DNA from: Candidatus Bathyarchaeota archaeon
GTDB lineage: Archaea > Thermoproteota > Bathyarchaeia > Bathyarchaeales > Bathycorpusculaceae
Assembly: GCA_030630585.1 (NCBI GenBank)
Contig: DAOVMU010000115.1
Location: forward strand, 1-5,247
Length of the DNA stretch: 5,247 nucleotides
Direction of reading: 5' to 3'
The position numbers and the translations under genes are program-made. Every line of letters begins with the position of its first letter. The stretch's first letter is position 1. A model generated the notes under the pieces. That model saw only the letters and a list, made by a program, of their open reading frames with translations. It did not search any database and was not told where the DNA came from. Positions 4,132-5,247 of the stretch are shown here, in pieces.

Positions 4132-5247
4132 ATGACCGAAATAAAATTGAGCGAAAAACGGTTTCCGAATGATAAAGCCACCATTGATTGGTTGGACACT
4201 TATGCGCCCCGAACTCAGGAAACCTATATCATCGCTTGGAAATATTTTCTCAGATTCACTGGAATGACAGGCGACGGGATTCTATCCGATCGGAAAAACG
4301 ATAAAGATCATCAGTGGGAAAAAACGGTTCTCAGATTCAAACAATGGATGAACGAGAGAAAAACCGAAAATTGGGCATATACGTGTCAAGCCATTGTCCG
4401 TTCATTCTTCGCCTTTCATTATACTCCGCTGAAATACCGACGAACCGAGAAGCGTAGACTTGCAAAGCGGAGAAACGAAACCGAGGATTATCAGTTCTCC
4501 CGCGATGAACTGAAACGAATGGCGGATGTCAGCGATCTCATGGAGAAATATGTCCTTACCGTAGGCAAAAGTTTCGGTCTGCGTGCAGGCGATTTCGTCA
4601 CCTTAAACCGTGGAGACGTTGAACCTTATCTAAACCGTGAAGTACCGATCAGCATCGGAAAATTCGCAACGGAAAAAGAAGAAGTTGATGCCTATCCATT
4701 CATTGATAACGATGCATTACCTGTGATTAAAAACATGATCGACTATATGACTCAACAGGGAAGAATTAAACCGACAGAGAAAATCTTAACCGTAAATCCG
4801 AGACAACTGAGCAGAATCATCCGCCGAATTACTAAACGTGCAGCCATAAATTATGGCAGTAAGAGAGTTCGGTTTCACTGCCTCCGAAAGTTTCTCTGCG
4901 ACCGATTAGCGAGTGTGATGTCTGAAAGCAAATGGAAGCAGGTTATCGGAAAAAGCATCGGTGAACGGGCTTATATCTCACCCCGTAGTCTTCGAGAGGA
5001 TTACACGAAAGTGATGACTGAAACCTGTTGGAGCCAACTGGAGACAATTGATAAGAAGATTCATCTTGAAGCGATAAAAATGGAAGCCATGAGACGAGGA
5101 GTAACCAAAGAACAGATAATAGAATATTTTGGGCTTCAGCAATGTAGAACTTTAGATCATAAAATTGATGCCTTGGAACAATGGCTCGAAGAACATCGCC
5201 CTGTCGTGCCAATCATTGATGTCGAAGAAAGCGAAAACACCAAAGAG
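4132..5247 (+). CDS. Archaeal-type tyrosine recombinase/integrase, 3' end beyond the right edge
   Basis: The frame is open for 372 codons to the window edge. Tyrosine recombinases cut and rejoin DNA at attachment sites to integrate or excise elements. Residues about 15-100 look like the helical SAM-like core-binding domain (WLDTYAPRTQETYIIAWKYF). A basic linker follows (KYRRTEKRRLAKRR, 101-114), and the catalytic domain runs from about 120 to 300. Candidate catalytic residues are Arg151 in FGLRAGD, a hairpin lysine (probably Lys182 in ATEKEE), His249 and Arg252 in FHCLRKF, Lys274 in VIGKSI where many relatives have His or Trp, and Tyr291 in LREDYTKVM as nucleophile. The last 70 residues are charged and helical, perhaps a coiled-coil or multimerisation tail. 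Arginine is often CGA, CGG or CGT, whereas ftr prefers AGA, which suggests foreign origin. The position just after ftr, with its own promoter, suggests the edge of a provirus or other integrated element extending right. No tRNA or attachment site is visible here. The family call is firm; activity and element type are unknown. Confidence 0.88.
   Translation, partial: MTEIKLSEKRFPNDKATIDWLDTYAPRTQETYIIAWKYFLRFTGMTGDGILSDRKNDKDHQWEKTVLRFKQWMNERKTENWAYTCQAIVRSFFAFHYTPLKYRRTEKRRLAKRRNETEDYQFSRDELKRMADVSDLMEKYVLTVGKSFGLRAGDFVTLNRGDVEPYLNREVPISIGKFATEKEEVDAYPFIDNDALPVIKNMIDYMTQQGRIKPTEKILTVNPRQLSRIIRRITKRAAINYGSKRVRFHCLRKFLCDRLASVMSESKWKQVIGKSIGERAYISPRSLREDYTKVMTETCWSQLETIDKKIHLEAIKMEAMRRGVTKEQIIEYFGLQQCRTLDHKIDALEQWLEEHRPVVPIIDVEESENTKE

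Overview
The window looks like archaeal chromosome from an organism that uses tetrahydromethanopterin (H4MPT) one-carbon chemistry and coenzyme F420. Two enzymes of that pathway are recognisable from sequence: the F420-dependent methylene-H4MPT dehydrogenase (mtd, minus strand, cut by the left edge) and formylmethanofuran:H4MPT formyltransferase (ftr). Archaeal TATA boxes and GGTGA-type ribosome binding sites agree with this. The moderately AT-rich composition, the lone FrhB-type protein, and an ftr that differs noticeably from the classical methanogen enzymes as I recall them suggest a Bathyarchaeia-like Thermoproteota or a relative. The taxon is an inference and a methanogen or archaeoglobal relative is not excluded.

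Layout. 1-620 (-) is mtd. 660-929 (-) is a small unrecognised reading frame just upstream of mtd, open except for one in-frame TAG, with a perfect 10-bp-arm palindrome inside it. About 930-1100 is a divergent control region with a self-complementary TATA box and a possible 27-codon small ORF (1013-1096) with a good ribosome binding site. 1103-2146 (+) is an FrhB-family F420 oxidoreductase with two 4Fe-4S motifs, followed after 8 bases by a membrane protein (2155-2730) resembling the substrate-binding S component of an ECF vitamin transporter. 2731-3080 holds the 3' remnant of an adenine deaminase gene, lacking most of its 5' part and also broken by an in-frame TAG. 3104-4036 (+) is ftr. 4132 to the right edge (+) is an archaeal-type tyrosine recombinase, probably the edge of an integrated element; it uses more CGN arginine codons than ftr.

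How it fits together. Ftr moves the formyl group from formylmethanofuran to H4MPT. Mtd later interconverts methenyl- and methylene-H4MPT using F420. The FrhB-like protein, divergently placed from mtd, is the kind of flavin/iron-sulfur subunit that moves electrons between F420 and ferredoxin or another partner, so it could recycle the F420 used by Mtd. The S component may import a vitamin, perhaps riboflavin.

The most unusual signal is the TAG-interrupted small frame upstream of mtd. It is either a recently broken gene or a read-through (possibly pyrrolysine) gene. A second TAG interruption, in the adenine deaminase remnant, can be explained by decay. I do not see a clearly defined new multi-gene system; the right end would need flanking sequence to show what the integrase belongs to.
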